Shown here: in pieces, positions 29,955 through 40,097 of the stretch | Numbering within the stretch: position 1 is the stretch's first letter | How the letters are laid out: each line of letters starts with the position of its first letter | Source of the DNA: Proteus sp. FME41 | Lineage (GTDB): Bacteria > Pseudomonadota > Gammaproteobacteria > Enterobacterales > Enterobacteriaceae | DNA: 64,000 bases | Assembly (NCBI RefSeq): GCF_014897315.1 | Contig: NZ_JABUYL010000004.1 | Span: 124,001-188,000, forward strand | Reading direction: 5' to 3' | Notes under the pieces: model-generated | The model's input: the letters and a program-made list of their open reading frames with translations, nothing else | Told to the model about the DNA's origin: nothing | Databases searched by the model: none | Made by a program: the position numbers and the translations under genes

Positions 29955-30489
29955 TGAAAGTTAAATATATTAAATGATACTGGTATTCTAAAAACAGAAA
30001 TAGATAAACCAATAAAGATATGTCATTAATTTTTACCGATACTAATGCTTATCGCCAAATTAATATCCAATTAAACGGATATTAATTTGGTTTTTCATTT
30101 ATGATTACCCCAAATAAGAGTAATAAAAACCATTCCAATGTTAACTAAAAAAAGAATATTATCTGAATTTAGGGATAATGTGGTGAGATAAGCTACGGTT
30201 ATTCTTATTTTGACTTTTTATATTCCTTATATTCTGATTTTATCTAAATATTACTCACATCAATAGTAGTAACAAATTGTTATCAATTTAAACATTAAAG
30301 ATTAATCAATCAAAATATAGTGGCGAATAAATTCTATTTTAGCTCAAGAAAAAATAGAGTTATTGGTACTTTATGATGGTGGTTTTTTAGTGATAATACT
30401 CACGTTTTAAAAGCTTTTTTGTCCAATCTAGAGTAGAGTAAGTGAAGCAAATTTCTTGTTAAACCTATCACATCTTTGGAGTGTGTCAG
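29955..30489. other. Intergenic region between the PAP2 gene and purC
   Basis: About 535 AT-rich bases. It holds the hairpin terminator at 30055-30095 and, near the right end, the purC promoter and leader. I found no PurR box that fits the consensus upstream of purC, and no ORF with a ribosome site. Confidence 0.5.
30055..30095 (+). terminator. Rho-independent terminator after the PAP2 gene
   Basis: Fourteen-base perfect stem CCAAATTAATATCC/GGATATTAATTTGG with an 8-base loop and five T. It lies 100 bp past the stop. Confidence 0.85.
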
Positions 30490-31203
30490 ATGCAGAAAAA
30501 AGCTGAGTTGTATCGTGGAAAAGCCAAGACGGTCTATGCCACTGAATCTTCTGATTTTCTTATCCTTGAATTCAGAAATGATACATCAGCGTTAGATGGC
30601 CAACGTATTGAACAGTTTGATCGTAAAGGTATGGTAAATAATAAATTTAACCATTTCATTATGAATAAACTGGAAGAAGCGGGTATCCCAACGCAGATGG
30701 AACGTTTGCTTTCTGATAATGAAGTGCTAGTCAAAAAACTTGATATGGTGCCTGTTGAATGTGTTATTCGTAATCGTGCGGCTGGCTCATTAGTGAAACG
30801 TTTAGGCGTTGAAGAAGGTATGCTTTTAAACCCACCTATCTTTGATTTATTCTTAAAAGATGATGCGCGTCATGATCCTATGGTGAATGAATCTTATTGT
30901 GAAACCTTTGGTTGGGTGTCTAAAGAAAACCTCGCAGAAATGAAACGTCTTAGCTATAAAGCAAACGATGTCCTTAGCGAACTATTTGATAAAGCAGGAC
31001 TTATTTTAGTCGATTTTAAACTTGAATTTGGTCTATTTCATGGGAAAGTTGTATTAGGTGATGAATTTTCTCCTGATGGTAGCCGTCTATGGGATAAAAA
31101 CACCTTAGATAAAATGGATAAAGATCGTTTCCGTCAAAGCTTAGGCGGATTGATTGAAGCATACGAAGAAGTTGCACGTCGAATCGGTGTTTCTTTAGAC
31201 TAA
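30490..31203 (+). CDS. purC: SAICAR synthase PurC
   Basis: Joins CAIR and aspartate in purine synthesis. From ATG 30490 the product is 237 residues, the E. coli length, starting [20 protein letters not shown] lies eight bases upstream; a GTG three codons earlier overlaps that site. SAICAR synthetase signatures [18 protein letters not shown] and LVDFKLEFG are intact. Monocistronic, ended by a strong terminator. Confidence 0.98.
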   Translation: MQKKAELYRGKAKTVYATESSDFLILEFRNDTSALDGQRIEQFDRKGMVNNKFNHFIMNKLEEAGIPTQMERLLSDNEVLVKKLDMVPVECVIRNRAAGSLVKRLGVEEGMLLNPPIFDLFLKDDARHDPMVNESYCETFGWVSKENLAEMKRLSYKANDVLSELFDKAGLILVDFKLEFGLFHGKVVLGDEFSPDGSRLWDKNTLDKMDKDRFRQSLGGLIEAYEEVARRIGVSLD

Positions 31204-31240
31204 ACACGCAAACGATTACGTAACTAGAGTGAGATATAAT

Positions 31241-31272
31241 AAAAAGGTCAGTTTAAAAACTGACCTTTTTTT
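31241..31272. terminator. Bidirectional terminator between purC and the GST gene
   Basis: AAAAAGGTCAGTTT pairs with AAACTGACCTTTTT around a two-base loop. A run on one side and T run on the other allow use by both convergent genes. Confidence 0.9.
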
Positions 31273-31306
31273 GTTCTAGCTGAAAAGTATTAAATGATGA
31301 GAAAAC

Positions 31307-31918
31307 TTATCGTAATTCAAAGCTCTCTAATAATTGTTTAATTTCATTATTAAGTGCAAGATTATCAATGTATTGATTAATTACAGGGGTAGGTTGAATA
31401 AGTGCGTATTTACACAAAAATATTAAAAAATAACCAATATAAACATCAACCGCCGTGAGGTTTTTACCACAAATATAAGGATTAGCACTGGCTAAGCCTG
31501 TTTCTAAACAATGAAAAGCGCGTTCAAATGAGCCAAAACCTGAGGATTTTTGTTGTTCTTCATTAAGCTCAATGCCAAGGTCTTTTACAGTAAATGCAGA
31601 TTCTATAGGACCCGCGGTAAAAAAGAACCAACGATAATAAGCTGCACGTTCAGGTGAATCTAATGCAGGAGCAAACCCTTTTTCAATAAATTTATCTGCT
31701 AAATAAGCACAAATGGCTGAGGTTTCAGTAACAACATGGCCATCATCAACTAATGCGGGAACTTTTGCCATCGGATTAATAGCAAGGTATTCAGGGCGAT
31801 GCATAGGTTCGCCATAATCTAATTCAATACGTTGATAAGGCACATCCAATATTTTTAAGAAAAGTTCAACTGTGTTACCGCGAGATACTGTATTAGTATA
31901 AAGAATAAGTTCGCTCAT
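31307..31918 (-). CDS. Glutathione S-transferase family protein
   Basis: Cytosolic GST of 203 residues. The N-terminal thioredoxin-like domain (1-80) contains NPMAKVPALVDDGHVVTETSAICAYLADKF, with the cis-Pro and the Glu-Thr/Ser pair that binds glutathione. An all-helical C-terminal domain includes LTAVDVYIGY with the N-capping Asp. Substrate unknown. It lies 88 bp downstream of a WYL regulator on the same strand, so the two may be co-transcribed. Confidence 0.88.
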   Translation of the reverse strand: MSELILYTNTVSRGNTVELFLKILDVPYQRIELDYGEPMHRPEYLAINPMAKVPALVDDGHVVTETSAICAYLADKFIEKGFAPALDSPERAAYYRWFFFTAGPIESAFTVKDLGIELNEEQQKSSGFGSFERAFHCLETGLASANPYICGKNLTAVDVYIGYFLIFLCKYALIQPTPVINQYIDNLALNNEIKQLLESFELR

Positions 31919-32006
31919 GATATTTCCTTACTGTGTCGATTCACTTTATGTTTATTTGAGATGGGACAGCAAGGTGGATATTACGGGAGAGATGTGTCAG
32001 TTCTTG

Positions 32007-32696
32007 TCAGGAGTCCTCTCCAAGGATCTGTTTTTTCCATCGAGAGAGTAAATAATTTTTAGGATAAGGCAGGTTATCACTTAAGACTTCATAAGAAATG
32101 ATCCGGTCAAGCCGAAAATGGCGATAATTTTGGCGTAATTCACACCAAGCTGCGATGACTTGTGAATATTGAAAATAACCTACGGCAATAGGCCAGATAA
32201 TTCGACTACTCAATTGATTTTGTGCATCTTTATAATTGATCTTTGCTTTTCTTTCTTCACGCAAACTGAGGCGTAAATCTTTCGCAATTGTGTCATTAAC
32301 TTCAATAATTTGGTTTGTGGGGACAAATAACGTATTTTGTTCAAGCAAAGCTTGATGTTGTGTAGTGACAATAGCATTGATCTTATTGATTGCTCGTACT
32401 GCCGAGTGGCTCAGTTCTTTATCAGTGTTACTTTCAACCCAACGTAATCCTAAAATAAGGGCTTCAAGTTCATTAATATCAAAGGTCAGTGGGGGAAGCA
32501 ATAACCCTGATTTTAATTGATAACCAACACCCGCTTCTCCTGTAATTTCAGCCCCTTGATTACGTAAAGACTCAATATCACGATAAATCGAACGTACACT
32601 AATGTGTAATTTATCTGCCAGCACTTCTGCGGTGATGGGGTAGCGGTTTTCTTTTAAAATCTGTAATAAAGTGAGTAAGCGCTGAGTTCGTGTCAT
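32007..32696 (-). CDS. WYL-domain transcriptional regulator (YafY/DeoR-type HTH)
   Basis: 229-residue regulator. The N-terminal HTH_11 winged helix (about 1-65) reads TRTQRLLTLLQILKENRYPI...LHISVRSIYRDIESL. The WYL domain follows (about 135-210), with AAWCELRQNYRHFRLDRI at its core. WYL domains often sense small ligands or nucleic acid. It is encoded just upstream of the GST gene on the same strand, suggesting that it controls GST or that both answer an electrophile signal; that link is inference. Confidence 0.87.
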   Translation of the reverse strand: MTRTQRLLTLLQILKENRYPITAEVLADKLHISVRSIYRDIESLRNQGAEITGEAGVGYQLKSGLLLPPLTFDINELEALILGLRWVESNTDKELSHSAVRAINKINAIVTTQHQALLEQNTLFVPTNQIIEVNDTIAKDLRLSLREERKAKINYKDAQNQLSSRIIWPIAVGYFQYSQVIAAWCELRQNYRHFRLDRIISYEVLSDNLPYPKNYLLSRWKKQILGEDS

Positions 32697-32961
32697 TAAG
32701 TTATCTATGCATTAGTAAGGAAAAACGATAAGTAGAGATAAGCATTTTATGATGAAACCATTCCAAAAGCAGTATTATTGCAGACGATATCTATTTACTG
32801 ATCGCTATAGCGCGTTATCTATTTTACTCTGATAAGCCCTATCATTTGGCTCTCAAAAAATAGGGACTAGAATAAGCCAAAATTTTGTTATTATCTCAAT
32901 GTAAGTGATAAATTTAATCATAATAAAGATAATTAGCCTATTAAAATAATGGGGATAACTT

Positions 32962-33846
32962 ATGCGTTGGAATGATCGCCGAAGAAGCAACAATGTTGAA
33001 GACAGAAGAGGACAACCTTCCTCTACATCAGGTGGTGGTAATCTCCCTTTAGGATTAATTGCACTTTTATTACGTACAAAATACGGTTTTGTCATTATTA
33101 TTGTTTTAGTGGTAGCTAGCTTTATGGGGTTTGACCTCAATTCATTAACGGGTGAAACAAATAAAGCACCACAACGCAATGAACAACAAACTGCACTTTA
33201 TAATGAGGCTGCTGATTTTAGCAGTGTTGTTTTAGCAAGTACGGAAGATTTTTGGCAGGCAATTTTTGCACAAGCAGGGAAACAATATAGCTACCCTAAA
33301 CTTGTGCTATACACCAATAGTACAACAACACAATGTGGTACTGGCACAAAAATAATGGGGCCTTTTTATTGCCCTGCTGACAGAAAAATTTATCTTGATC
33401 TCTCTTTTTATAATGAGATGAAACAGAGCCTTGGCGGTGGTGGTGAATTTGCCCAAGGCTATGTTATTTCACACGAAGTCGGACATCATGTTCAGCATCT
33501 ATTAGGCATTACAACTCAAATGCGTGAAAAACAACAAATGGCACGCTCAAAAGCAGAAGTAAATCGATTATCCGTAAAACTAGAATTACAAGCAGACTGT
33601 TTTGCAGGGATGTGGGGACATTTTATTGCGGGTGAGGGTCGTATTGATGAAAGTGATTTATTAGCTGCCATTAAAACAGCACAAGCCATTGGTGATGACA
33701 AATTACAGCAACAACAGCAAGGTTATGCCGTACCAGATAGTTTCACACATGGCACAGCAGAACAGCGTAAAACGTGGTTTATGCGTGGATATAACAGTGG
33801 CAATATAAAATCTTGCGATACATTTGCTTCTTCGTCTTTGAACTAA
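32962..33846 (+). CDS. ypfJ: YpfJ, predicted neutral zinc metallopeptidase
   Basis: 294-residue membrane-anchored protein. A polar, low-complexity N-terminus, one membrane helix (about 41-56), then an extracytoplasmic peptidase-like domain with the zinc motif HEVGH (171-175) and a downstream ELQADCFAG, the family's third-ligand segment. Length and sequence match E. coli YpfJ, which lies next to purC; here GST and its regulator are inserted between. Substrate unknown. Confidence 0.92.
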   Translation: MRWNDRRRSNNVEDRRGQPSSTSGGGNLPLGLIALLLRTKYGFVIIIVLVVASFMGFDLNSLTGETNKAPQRNEQQTALYNEAADFSSVVLASTEDFWQAIFAQAGKQYSYPKLVLYTNSTTTQCGTGTKIMGPFYCPADRKIYLDLSFYNEMKQSLGGGGEFAQGYVISHEVGHHVQHLLGITTQMREKQQMARSKAEVNRLSVKLELQADCFAGMWGHFIAGEGRIDESDLLAAIKTAQAIGDDKLQQQQQGYAVPDSFTHGTAEQRKTWFMRGYNSGNIKSCDTFASSSLN

Positions 33847-33907
33847 TACCATTCTTTGGTAAATGAAAGACAATTAACACTATAAAGAGAAAGGGTTAGG
33901 AACGAAC

Positions 33908-34360
33908 ATGAGCAATGTTGATCCCTCATTATTGATTTTACTGGTTCTCGCTGGTCTTGGTATTATTAGTCATAATATGACCGTGACGTTAGCAATGCTT
34001 GCTTTGCTAGTCATTAAAATTACACCATTAAATCAATATTTTCCGGTTGTCGAAAAATATGGCATGACTATTGGGATTTTAATTCTCACCATTGGTGTTA
34101 TGACGCCGATTGCCACAGGGCGTATTTCTGGGCAAGAAGTTCTAAATTCATTTTTAAATTGGAAGTCACTATTAGCAATTGCAATTGGTATCGCTGTTTC
34201 TTGGTTAGGAGCTAGAGGTGTTTCTTTAATGAATAACCAACCTTCAACGGTGGCAGGTTTATTAGTAGGAACGGTGATTGGTGTGGCGCTGTTCCGTGGT
34301 GTCCCTGTTGGCCCTTTAATTGCAGCCGGTATTCTTTCGTTATTAATTGGTAAATCCTAG
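33908..34360 (+). CDS. yeaL: UPF0756 (DUF441) membrane protein YeaL
   Basis: 150-residue protein with four hydrophobic segments. Typical family stretches are [19 protein letters not shown] and [34 protein letters not shown]. The family has no known activity. It lies 61 bp after ypfJ and ends two bases before the tmcA start, so translation of tmcA may be coupled to it. In E. coli yeaL is elsewhere. Confidence 0.9.
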   Translation: MSNVDPSLLILLVLAGLGIISHNMTVTLAMLALLVIKITPLNQYFPVVEKYGMTIGILILTIGVMTPIATGRISGQEVLNSFLNWKSLLAIAIGIAVSWLGARGVSLMNNQPSTVAGLLVGTVIGVALFRGVPVGPLIAAGILSLLIGKS

Positions 34361-34362
34361 CA

Positions 34363-36411
34363 GTGTCACTTTCCCATTTGCATCAATATCAGCAAAAGTT
34401 AGCCCACTTAGGGCAACGGCAATTACTGCTATTAGCGGGTGATGAAACTTGGCAAACAACACAAATCAAGATGGTCACTCAGTTATGCCAAGGTGATTGG
34501 GTAACCCTTTCACCTAAACAGCCGAATGCTATTTTACCTGAGCAAGCTATTCGTCTGTTAGGGCGAGAATTTCTACATGCTATTTTTGATGCCAATGAAG
34601 AATTTAATACAGATGCTTTAGCTATGTTAACGGGCACATTAAAAGCGGGCAGTTTACTTATTTTATGTTTACCTGATATTGATAGCTGGGATAATTATAT
34701 TGATAACGATAGTCAGCGCTGGAATGATACCCAAGGTGTGCTTTCAACGCCTAATTTTATGGCTTGGCTAAAAAGCATCACTTTAGATAATAGCCAAGCG
34801 ATTGTATGGCAACAATCAACCCTACTTTTGTTACCTACGCTTATTGAAATTGCAGAACCTTGGTCAATTCCAAAGGGTTTACCTACCGCAGAACAGCAAA
34901 TTATTTTAGATAATTTACTGGCATCCACATCTGGAGTTTGGAGTGTTATTGCACCAAGAGGGCGAGGAAAATCAGCGCTTGCAGGAATGTTTATTGAACG
35001 ATATCAAGGTAATGTGATTGTTTGTGCACCGGCTAAAAATAGTACGGATGTTTTATCCTCACACACTAACAAAACCATTTCATTTTATTCGCCAGATAAT
35101 TTAATAGCACTGTGTATTAATGATGAAATTCGATGCGATTGGCTGATTATTGATGAGGCAGCTTCTTTACCTATTGCACAATTAATTAGGTTGTGTGGCT
35201 ATTTTCCTAACGTGTTAATGACAACCACTGTACAAGGATATGAAGGAACAGGACGTGGTTTTATACTTAAATTAGGAGACAGCATTCCTCATTTACACAC
35301 CTATCAATTACAAACACCGATTCGCTGGGCTAAAAATTGCCCGTTAGAGTATTGGCTTAATCACTTATTATTGCTTGATGAACCTAATTATAACCTCGAT
35401 CGTAAGCAACACGGTGATGTCTTTATTCAGCGCCATCAAGGTGATTGGTACAAGAACACCACACAGCTTCAAGCTTTTTATCAGTTATTAACCAGTGCTC
35501 ATTATCGAACAACACCTTTGGATTTACGACGTTTACTTGATGGTAAAAAACAACATTATTGGTCAGCCCTAATTAATAAAGAAAGTGTAGGGGCGGTATG
35601 GTGTATTGGAGAAGGAGAATTGCCTTTTGAGCTTGCTTATGATGTATGGCTAGGCACTCGTAGGCCAAGGGGTAATCTGGTTGCTCAATCATTAGTGACT
35701 TATGGCTTAACGCCTGACGCGATGTGTTTAACCTCATTGCGGATTAGCCGCATTGCCGTTTTACCTCAATATCGACGCCAAAAAATTGCGGCGAGTTTAA
35801 TTGACCACATTGTTAACGTAAGCAAAAAGCAGAATATTGATTACCTTTCTGTAAGTTTTGGTTATACCGATATGTTAATGCAATTTTGGACACAATGTGG
35901 CTTTCAAATAGTTCGATTAGGGGTGCATAAAGAAGCGAGTAGCGGATGCTATACCGCAATGGCGATTTACCCGCTAACAGAAAAAGGTGAACAGTTATTA
36001 CACTCTGCGTTAAGTGCATTTTCTTTGCAATATCAGCAGATAGTACAACAAACGGGACTTTGCTTACCTATTCAGTTGGTGCCCCAAAAAATTGCGACAC
36101 AACAAGATCATTGGAGAATGATGGCGGGCTTTGCTTTTGCCCACCGTCCTGCACTAACCGTTTATCAAAGTGTTGCTGATTTTTTGCTAGGTTATGAGCA
36201 ACGCTACCCGCTATTAGTGGCATTTTTCATCGACAATAAATCGATTGAGCGGTGTGTGGCTGAATTTTCTTTATCAGGAAAAAAAGTCTTAATTAAGCAA
36301 CTAAGAGAACAATGTGCGAAATTGATGGCTGAAAAAGAGCCTCAATTAACATCGCATTATCAACAGTGGTTAGCTACTTTTTCTCATTCTTCTTGTTTTG
36401 ATCTTTCTTAG
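34363..36411 (+). CDS. tmcA: tRNA(Met) cytidine acetyltransferase TmcA
   Basis: Makes N4-acetylcytidine at the wobble base of elongator tRNA-Met using acetyl-CoA and ATP/GTP, which prevents misreading of isoleucine codons. Domains in order: N-terminal DUF1726, RNA-helicase-like ATPase with Walker [10 protein letters not shown] (197-205) and DEAA (264-267), GNAT acetyltransferase (about 445-530; [20 protein letters not shown]), and a tRNA-binding tail. 682 residues (E. coli 671). It starts with GTG 34363. The 3' end overlaps the convergent ypfN by 38 bp. Confidence 0.95.
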   Translation: MSLSHLHQYQQKLAHLGQRQLLLLAGDETWQTTQIKMVTQLCQGDWVTLSPKQPNAILPEQAIRLLGREFLHAIFDANEEFNTDALAMLTGTLKAGSLLILCLPDIDSWDNYIDNDSQRWNDTQGVLSTPNFMAWLKSITLDNSQAIVWQQSTLLLLPTLIEIAEPWSIPKGLPTAEQQIILDNLLASTSGVWSVIAPRGRGKSALAGMFIERYQGNVIVCAPAKNSTDVLSSHTNKTISFYSPDNLIALCINDEIRCDWLIIDEAASLPIAQLIRLCGYFPNVLMTTTVQGYEGTGRGFILKLGDSIPHLHTYQLQTPIRWAKNCPLEYWLNHLLLLDEPNYNLDRKQHGDVFIQRHQGDWYKNTTQLQAFYQLLTSAHYRTTPLDLRRLLDGKKQHYWSALINKESVGAVWCIGEGELPFELAYDVWLGTRRPRGNLVAQSLVTYGLTPDAMCLTSLRISRIAVLPQYRRQKIAASLIDHIVNVSKKQNIDYLSVSFGYTDMLMQFWTQCGFQIVRLGVHKEASSGCYTAMAIYPLTEKGEQLLHSALSAFSLQYQQIVQQTGLCLPIQLVPQKIATQQDHWRMMAGFAFAHRPALTVYQSVADFLLGYEQRYPLLVAFFIDNKSIERCVAEFSLSGKKVLIKQLREQCAKLMAEKEPQLTSHYQQWLATFSHSSCFDLS

Positions 36412-36583
36412 GCCAGTCATCTTCATCATCCCATTTGTCATTGAAATCACGATGAGGTGGCAATTTACGTTTATTTTTAAGAAATTGTTTGGGATCGATT
36501 TTATTCATATCTTTAATGGCATTAATAATAATTCCAACTAAGAATATTAAAATTACCCACCAATAGTCAGCAAACCAGTGCAT
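36374..36583 (-). CDS. ypfN: YpfN, small UPF0370 membrane protein
   Basis: 69 residues: one membrane helix (about 7-24) and a charged tail with [20 protein letters not shown], almost identical to E. coli YpfN. Function unknown. The gene is antisense to the last 38 bp of tmcA. In E. coli ypfN follows dapE; here the ybaN-like and VanY-like genes have come between. Confidence 0.93.
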   Translation of the reverse strand: MHWFADYWWVILIFLVGIIINAIKDMNKIDPKQFLKNKRKLPPHRDFNDKWDDEDDWPKKDQNKKNEKK

Positions 36584-36682
36584 AAATAAGCCTTCTGTTT
36601 TAAAATTGTTATTGAGAATGAGGATCTTTTTTATTTAACTCTATAAAATAACGTAACAAAGTATGAGTTGGAAAAGCACAGA

Positions 36683-37066
36683 ATGAAACGGATATTATTA
36701 ATTATAGCAGGTTGGTTATGTGTTGGATTAGCAACACTGGGTGTTATTTTACCGGTGTTACCAACTACTCCTTTTTTATTACTTGCGGCATGGTGTTTTT
36801 CACGATCATCAACACGTTTTCATCATTGGTTGCTTTACCGTTCTTGGTTTGGCCCTTATTTACGTTATTGGCAAACGTATCAAGCTATGCCTAAAGGCGC
36901 TAAGCCGAAAGCAATATTAGTCATCTTAATTACCTTTGCTATTTCACTGTGGTTAGTGTCGATGCTTTGGGTCAGAATATTATTACTGATAATCCTAGCG
37001 TGTTTGTTGATATTTATGTGGAGACTTCCTGTGAATGATCAACAAGAAGCTCCATGTGAAAAATAA
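36683..37066 (+). CDS. YbaN-like DUF454 inner-membrane protein
   Basis: 127 residues from ATG 36683 (MKRILLIIAGWLCVGLATLGV), aligned with the E. coli YbaN start; an upstream in-frame TTG would add five residues without support. The family core LPVLPTTPFLLLAAWCFSRSS and RSWFGPYLRYWQ is intact, with helices at about 5-40 and 80-118. Function is unknown. In E. coli ybaN is at a different locus. Confidence 0.88.
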   Translation: MKRILLIIAGWLCVGLATLGVILPVLPTTPFLLLAAWCFSRSSTRFHHWLLYRSWFGPYLRYWQTYQAMPKGAKPKAILVILITFAISLWLVSMLWVRILLLIILACLLIFMWRLPVNDQQEAPCEK

Positions 37067-37084
37067 GGTTATTTAAGCAAAACG

Positions 37085-37753
37085 TTACTCAGGTAAAACA
37101 ATATAACGGGAAAATATTTCGTCAAGATTGTTTAATAACCACTGCTTACCATCAATATTTTCTTCCTCTAAGACGGATTTAAGAATATCAGGTGTATAAG
37201 CAAGAGACGCTTCATGAGAAAGAGGCCAATAACTGATATGCCAAGGCTCGTAAGCAATATCGCTCTCTTTATGAGTAAAAGGGCGATAAAAATCATATGC
37301 CGACATATTTTCAGTTAACCATTCATTGAGCTCTGAAAAATAGCCACCTTCTTCGTATTCCCAAGGCTCTAATTGTAACGATTGACCTTCTGGTAAACGG
37401 AAAGGATCGTAAATATCAATTTCTGTGCCCCAATGATGACGACTTGCTCCTGGCAGTGCTGACCATTTTAAAATAGCAGTACAGCGTTCACCTTCTGATA
37501 ATGCATGAATATCAATCGGCTGGCTTTGTGCATCTAAGACAGGGCGAGCACCTTCAAACTTTCCATTCCATATAGCCAATTGGCGATTAAAATCACGAAA
37601 CGAACTGGCCGGCATTAATTTAAAGCCAGCTTTTGTCGCTTGTTGTTGTAATGCTAAAAACGCTTTAGTGGCATTAAATTGTAAGCGATGTTGGCCTGAT
37701 AAAGTAACTAAATGATCGGTAGAACGACCGGTTAGCATTAAAGGCGTTATCAT
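37085..37753 (-). CDS. M15-family D-alanyl-D-alanine carboxypeptidase-like protein (VanY type)
   Basis: 222 residues. The zinc peptidase motifs of the VanY/M15B family are clear: [16 protein letters not shown] (about 101-116; His and Asp ligands) and YEPWHISYW (about 168-176; catalytic Glu and last His ligand). [20 protein letters not shown] is the substrate-pocket segment. No signal peptide is seen, so it may act on cytoplasmic or recycled muropeptides, or as an L,D/D,D-peptidase. Its ATG overlaps the dapE stop by 4 bp (ATGA), so it is co-translated with dapE, a supplier of the DAP found in peptidoglycan. Confidence 0.85.
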   Translation of the reverse strand: MITPLMLTGRSTDHLVTLSGQHRLQFNATKAFLALQQQATKAGFKLMPASSFRDFNRQLAIWNGKFEGARPVLDAQSQPIDIHALSEGERCTAILKWSALPGASRHHWGTEIDIYDPFRLPEGQSLQLEPWEYEEGGYFSELNEWLTENMSAYDFYRPFTHKESDIAYEPWHISYWPLSHEASLAYTPDILKSVLEEENIDGKQWLLNNLDEIFSRYIVLPE

Positions 37754-38880
37754 AAAATAAGTTGCTCCATAACTCGCTGATAAATTCGGCTAAGTTGTTG
37801 TAAATCTGCGGCATTAACACATTCATCAACTTTATGAATGGTCGCATTAACGGGACCTAATTCAATAACTTGCGCCCCCATTTGTGCAATAAATCGCCCA
37901 TCAGAGGTTCCTCCGCTGGTGGAGAGTTCGGGATCTAAATTAGTGTAATGCTTGACTGAGTAACGAACGGCTTCAAGCAATTTACCTTGACCCGTAATAA
38001 AAGGTTGGCCTGATAAAGACCATTCCAATTGGTAGCGAAGTTGGTGCTTTTGTAATAACGCTTCTGTACGTTGACGAATTTCTTCATCGGTAATGGCAGT
38101 ACTAAAGCGGAAATTAAATTGAATAAACAGCTCACCAGGGATCACATTATTACTGCCTGTACCCGCATGGATATTGGCGATTTGCATTGTGGTGGCGGGG
38201 AAGAATTCGTTACCGTCATCCCAAACAGTATTAACGAGCTCTTGAATAAAAGGGGAGGCAGTATGAATAGGGTTTTCTGCAAGGTGAGGATAAGCAACAT
38301 GGCCTTGAACACCTTGAATGACTAAATTTGCAGTTACTGAGCCTCGGCGACCATTTTTTACCATATCCCCCAATTGATGCTGGCTTGACGGTTCACCGAC
38401 AAGGCAATAATCCAGGCGTTCACCGCGCGATATTAAAGATTGTACAACTTTAACGGTACCATCAGCCGCTTTAGCTTCTTCATCTGACGTAATTAAAAAA
38501 GCCAATCGTCCACGATGATCGGGATAGGAACGAACAAAGCGTTCTGCAGCAACAATCATTGCCGCAAGCGAGCCTTTCATATCAGCCGCACCACGACCAT
38601 AAAGCATGCCATCACGAATAGAGGGTTCAAACGGTGGATTCTCCCATAATGCGGGGTCACCTGTAGGGACAACATCAGTATGACCGGCAAAGGCCAGCGT
38701 TTCGCCCTCACCCCCTCGACAAGCCCATAAGTTTTCAGTGTCACCAAAGGGCATTCTTTCAATAGTAAAACCAAGAGGGGCGAGTCTATCAATAATCAAT
38801 TGCTGACAACCTTGATCGTCAGGGCTGATTGATGGACGTGAAATGAGTTGTTGTGCAAGCTCAATAACCGGACAGGACAT
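37750..38880 (-). CDS. dapE: Succinyl-diaminopimelate desuccinylase DapE
   Basis: Di-zinc M20 hydrolase that releases LL-diaminopimelate and succinate in lysine/peptidoglycan synthesis. 376 residues (E. coli 375). Metal ligands and catalytic residues: [11 protein letters not shown] (about 66-76), [13 protein letters not shown], and [11 protein letters not shown] with the Glu base. [13 protein letters not shown] near residue 325 is the C-terminal signature. It starts 5 bp after yffB, and its stop overlaps the VanY-like gene. Confidence 0.97.
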   Translation of the reverse strand: MSCPVIELAQQLISRPSISPDDQGCQQLIIDRLAPLGFTIERMPFGDTENLWACRGGEGETLAFAGHTDVVPTGDPALWENPPFEPSIRDGMLYGRGAADMKGSLAAMIVAAERFVRSYPDHRGRLAFLITSDEEAKAADGTVKVVQSLISRGERLDYCLVGEPSSQHQLGDMVKNGRRGSVTANLVIQGVQGHVAYPHLAENPIHTASPFIQELVNTVWDDGNEFFPATTMQIANIHAGTGSNNVIPGELFIQFNFRFSTAITDEEIRQRTEALLQKHQLRYQLEWSLSGQPFITGQGKLLEAVRYSVKHYTNLDPELSTSGGTSDGRFIAQMGAQVIELGPVNATIHKVDECVNAADLQQLSRIYQRVMEQLIL

Positions 38881-38885
38881 AAATA

Positions 38886-39257
38886 TTAGGCTCCTGTAAA
38901 GATCAAATAGTCATTTGAATTAAAACCGACAATAAAGCGGTTATCTGATGAGATAAGGATAGGACGTTTAATGATTGCAGGTTTATCTAACATCAGTGAA
39001 ATTGCGGAGGAGGCATCTGTAATAGCGTTCTTTTCTTCATCAGATAATTGGCGCCAAGTTGTTCCTCTTTTGTTCACAAGTGTCTGCCAATCTAAATTTT
39101 CTGTAAAGGTGCGTAATAATGCTTCCGTCAAACCCTCTTTGCGGTAATCATGAAAAACATAAGGAACATGATTATCATCTAGCCATTTACGTGCTTTTTT
39201 GATTGTATCGCAATTTTTTATGCCGTACATGGTATATGTCAGGTTTGTCGTGGACAT
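38886..39257 (-). CDS. yffB: YffB, Spx/ArsC-like thioredoxin-fold protein
   Basis: 123 residues from ATG 39257 ([22 protein letters not shown]), chosen for AAGGA seven bases upstream and the fit with E. coli. An upstream in-frame ATG adds seven residues without support. A single Cys in KNCDTIKKA replaces the ArsC CxxxS pattern, and PAIIKRPIL is the conserved C-terminal motif. Structural studies of homologues suggest glutathione-dependent thiol chemistry; the substrate is unknown. Five bases separate it from dapE, as in E. coli. Confidence 0.92.
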   Translation of the reverse strand: MSTTNLTYTMYGIKNCDTIKKARKWLDDNHVPYVFHDYRKEGLTEALLRTFTENLDWQTLVNKRGTTWRQLSDEEKNAITDASSAISLMLDKPAIIKRPILISSDNRFIVGFNSNDYLIFTGA

Positions 39258-39463
39258 GATATTTTCCTTATATGACAATACGTAATATTAGTATTGATGA
39301 GAGTGAGTGTTGTACAATTCCAAAATAACAGCTTTTGTTGTAGTGAAAAATCCTATTTACATTATAAAATATATCGGATATTAAACTGTCACGTTAGTGT
39401 AGCGAATTGTGTAACGTAGAGTAATACAAATACGAATAAAGATTTCCGTTGGTAAAAGAGAAT

Positions 39464-40024
39464 ATGAAAAGTATTTCACTGAGTCTTATATTACTTTTAC
39501 TTTCTTCTTTTAGCTGGGCAGATGAAGAAAATGACAGTCAAAAAGTTGATGAGTATAAAATAGCCTTAGAGGCTTTTTTTAACAGTGATTATTTATTGTG
39601 TTTGGGCGAAGGGAAATGGCCTGTGTACAGCAATGAAGATGACGCGCCTTGGGTGTTAGAAAGAATGCATGCATTAGTTGAAGCAGGATTGATTGAACAA
39701 ACATCAAATGGAGAAGAGTGGGTGTTTAATCTTAGTGAAAAGGGGCGCAAAGCTTGGCAACCTTATCAAGACTTCTGTTATGGGCATCTTTTTATTAGTC
39801 AAATAAAAGAAATACAGCCGATAGGATCAGGTAAAAGTAGAATTTATTTCTATTATGGTGTGAAAGGCATACCTTCATGGGCAAATAACGAAGAGGTACA
39901 ATCTGCTTTTAGTGAACTTGATATTGTAATTAATGGGATTAATCGTGAGGTTTATCAGCTAAATATTGAAAAATCATCTGATAATCACTTTAAAGTCTTA
40001 AGCTATCCCGTTCCTATTGAGTAG
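39464..40024 (+). CDS. Exported protein of unknown function
   Basis: I do not recognise this protein. From ATG 39464 it is 186 residues: a clear signal peptide (KSISLSLILLLLSSFSWA, cleavage near residue 19), an acidic start, then a mixed alpha/beta domain with two cysteines (in YLLCLGEGKWP and DFCYGHLF) that could form a periplasmic disulfide. MHALVEAGLIEQ and FNLSEKGRKAWQPY resemble the helix and wing of a winged-helix fold, curious in a secreted protein. An upstream TTG in frame would add five residues. It stands alone between yffB and the NarP-like gene. Confidence 0.7.
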   Translation: MKSISLSLILLLLSSFSWADEENDSQKVDEYKIALEAFFNSDYLLCLGEGKWPVYSNEDDAPWVLERMHALVEAGLIEQTSNGEEWVFNLSEKGRKAWQPYQDFCYGHLFISQIKEIQPIGSGKSRIYFYYGVKGIPSWANNEEVQSAFSELDIVINGINREVYQLNIEKSSDNHFKVLSYPVPIE

Positions 40025-40067
40025 CTAACGGCTGAAAAGCCATTTTAATATAACAGGATGTCTCTTG

Positions 40068-40092
40068 TTACCCCGACCCAGTGTCGGGGTAA
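40068..40092. other. GC-rich perfect hairpin without T tract
   Basis: TTACCCCGAC (40068-40077) pairs with GTCGGGGTAA (40083-40092) across a 5-base loop. It sits in the 73-bp convergent gap between the exported-protein gene and the NarP-like gene. It may end both transcripts, but neither strand has a run of T, so a canonical intrinsic terminator is not shown. Confidence 0.7.
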
Positions 40093-40097
40093 AGCGT

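Noticed and set aside
30440-30480. A possible PurR box upstream of purC (AAGCAAATTTCTTGTT)
   Set aside because: It lacks the central CG and several fixed positions of the consensus, so it is not supportable as an operator.
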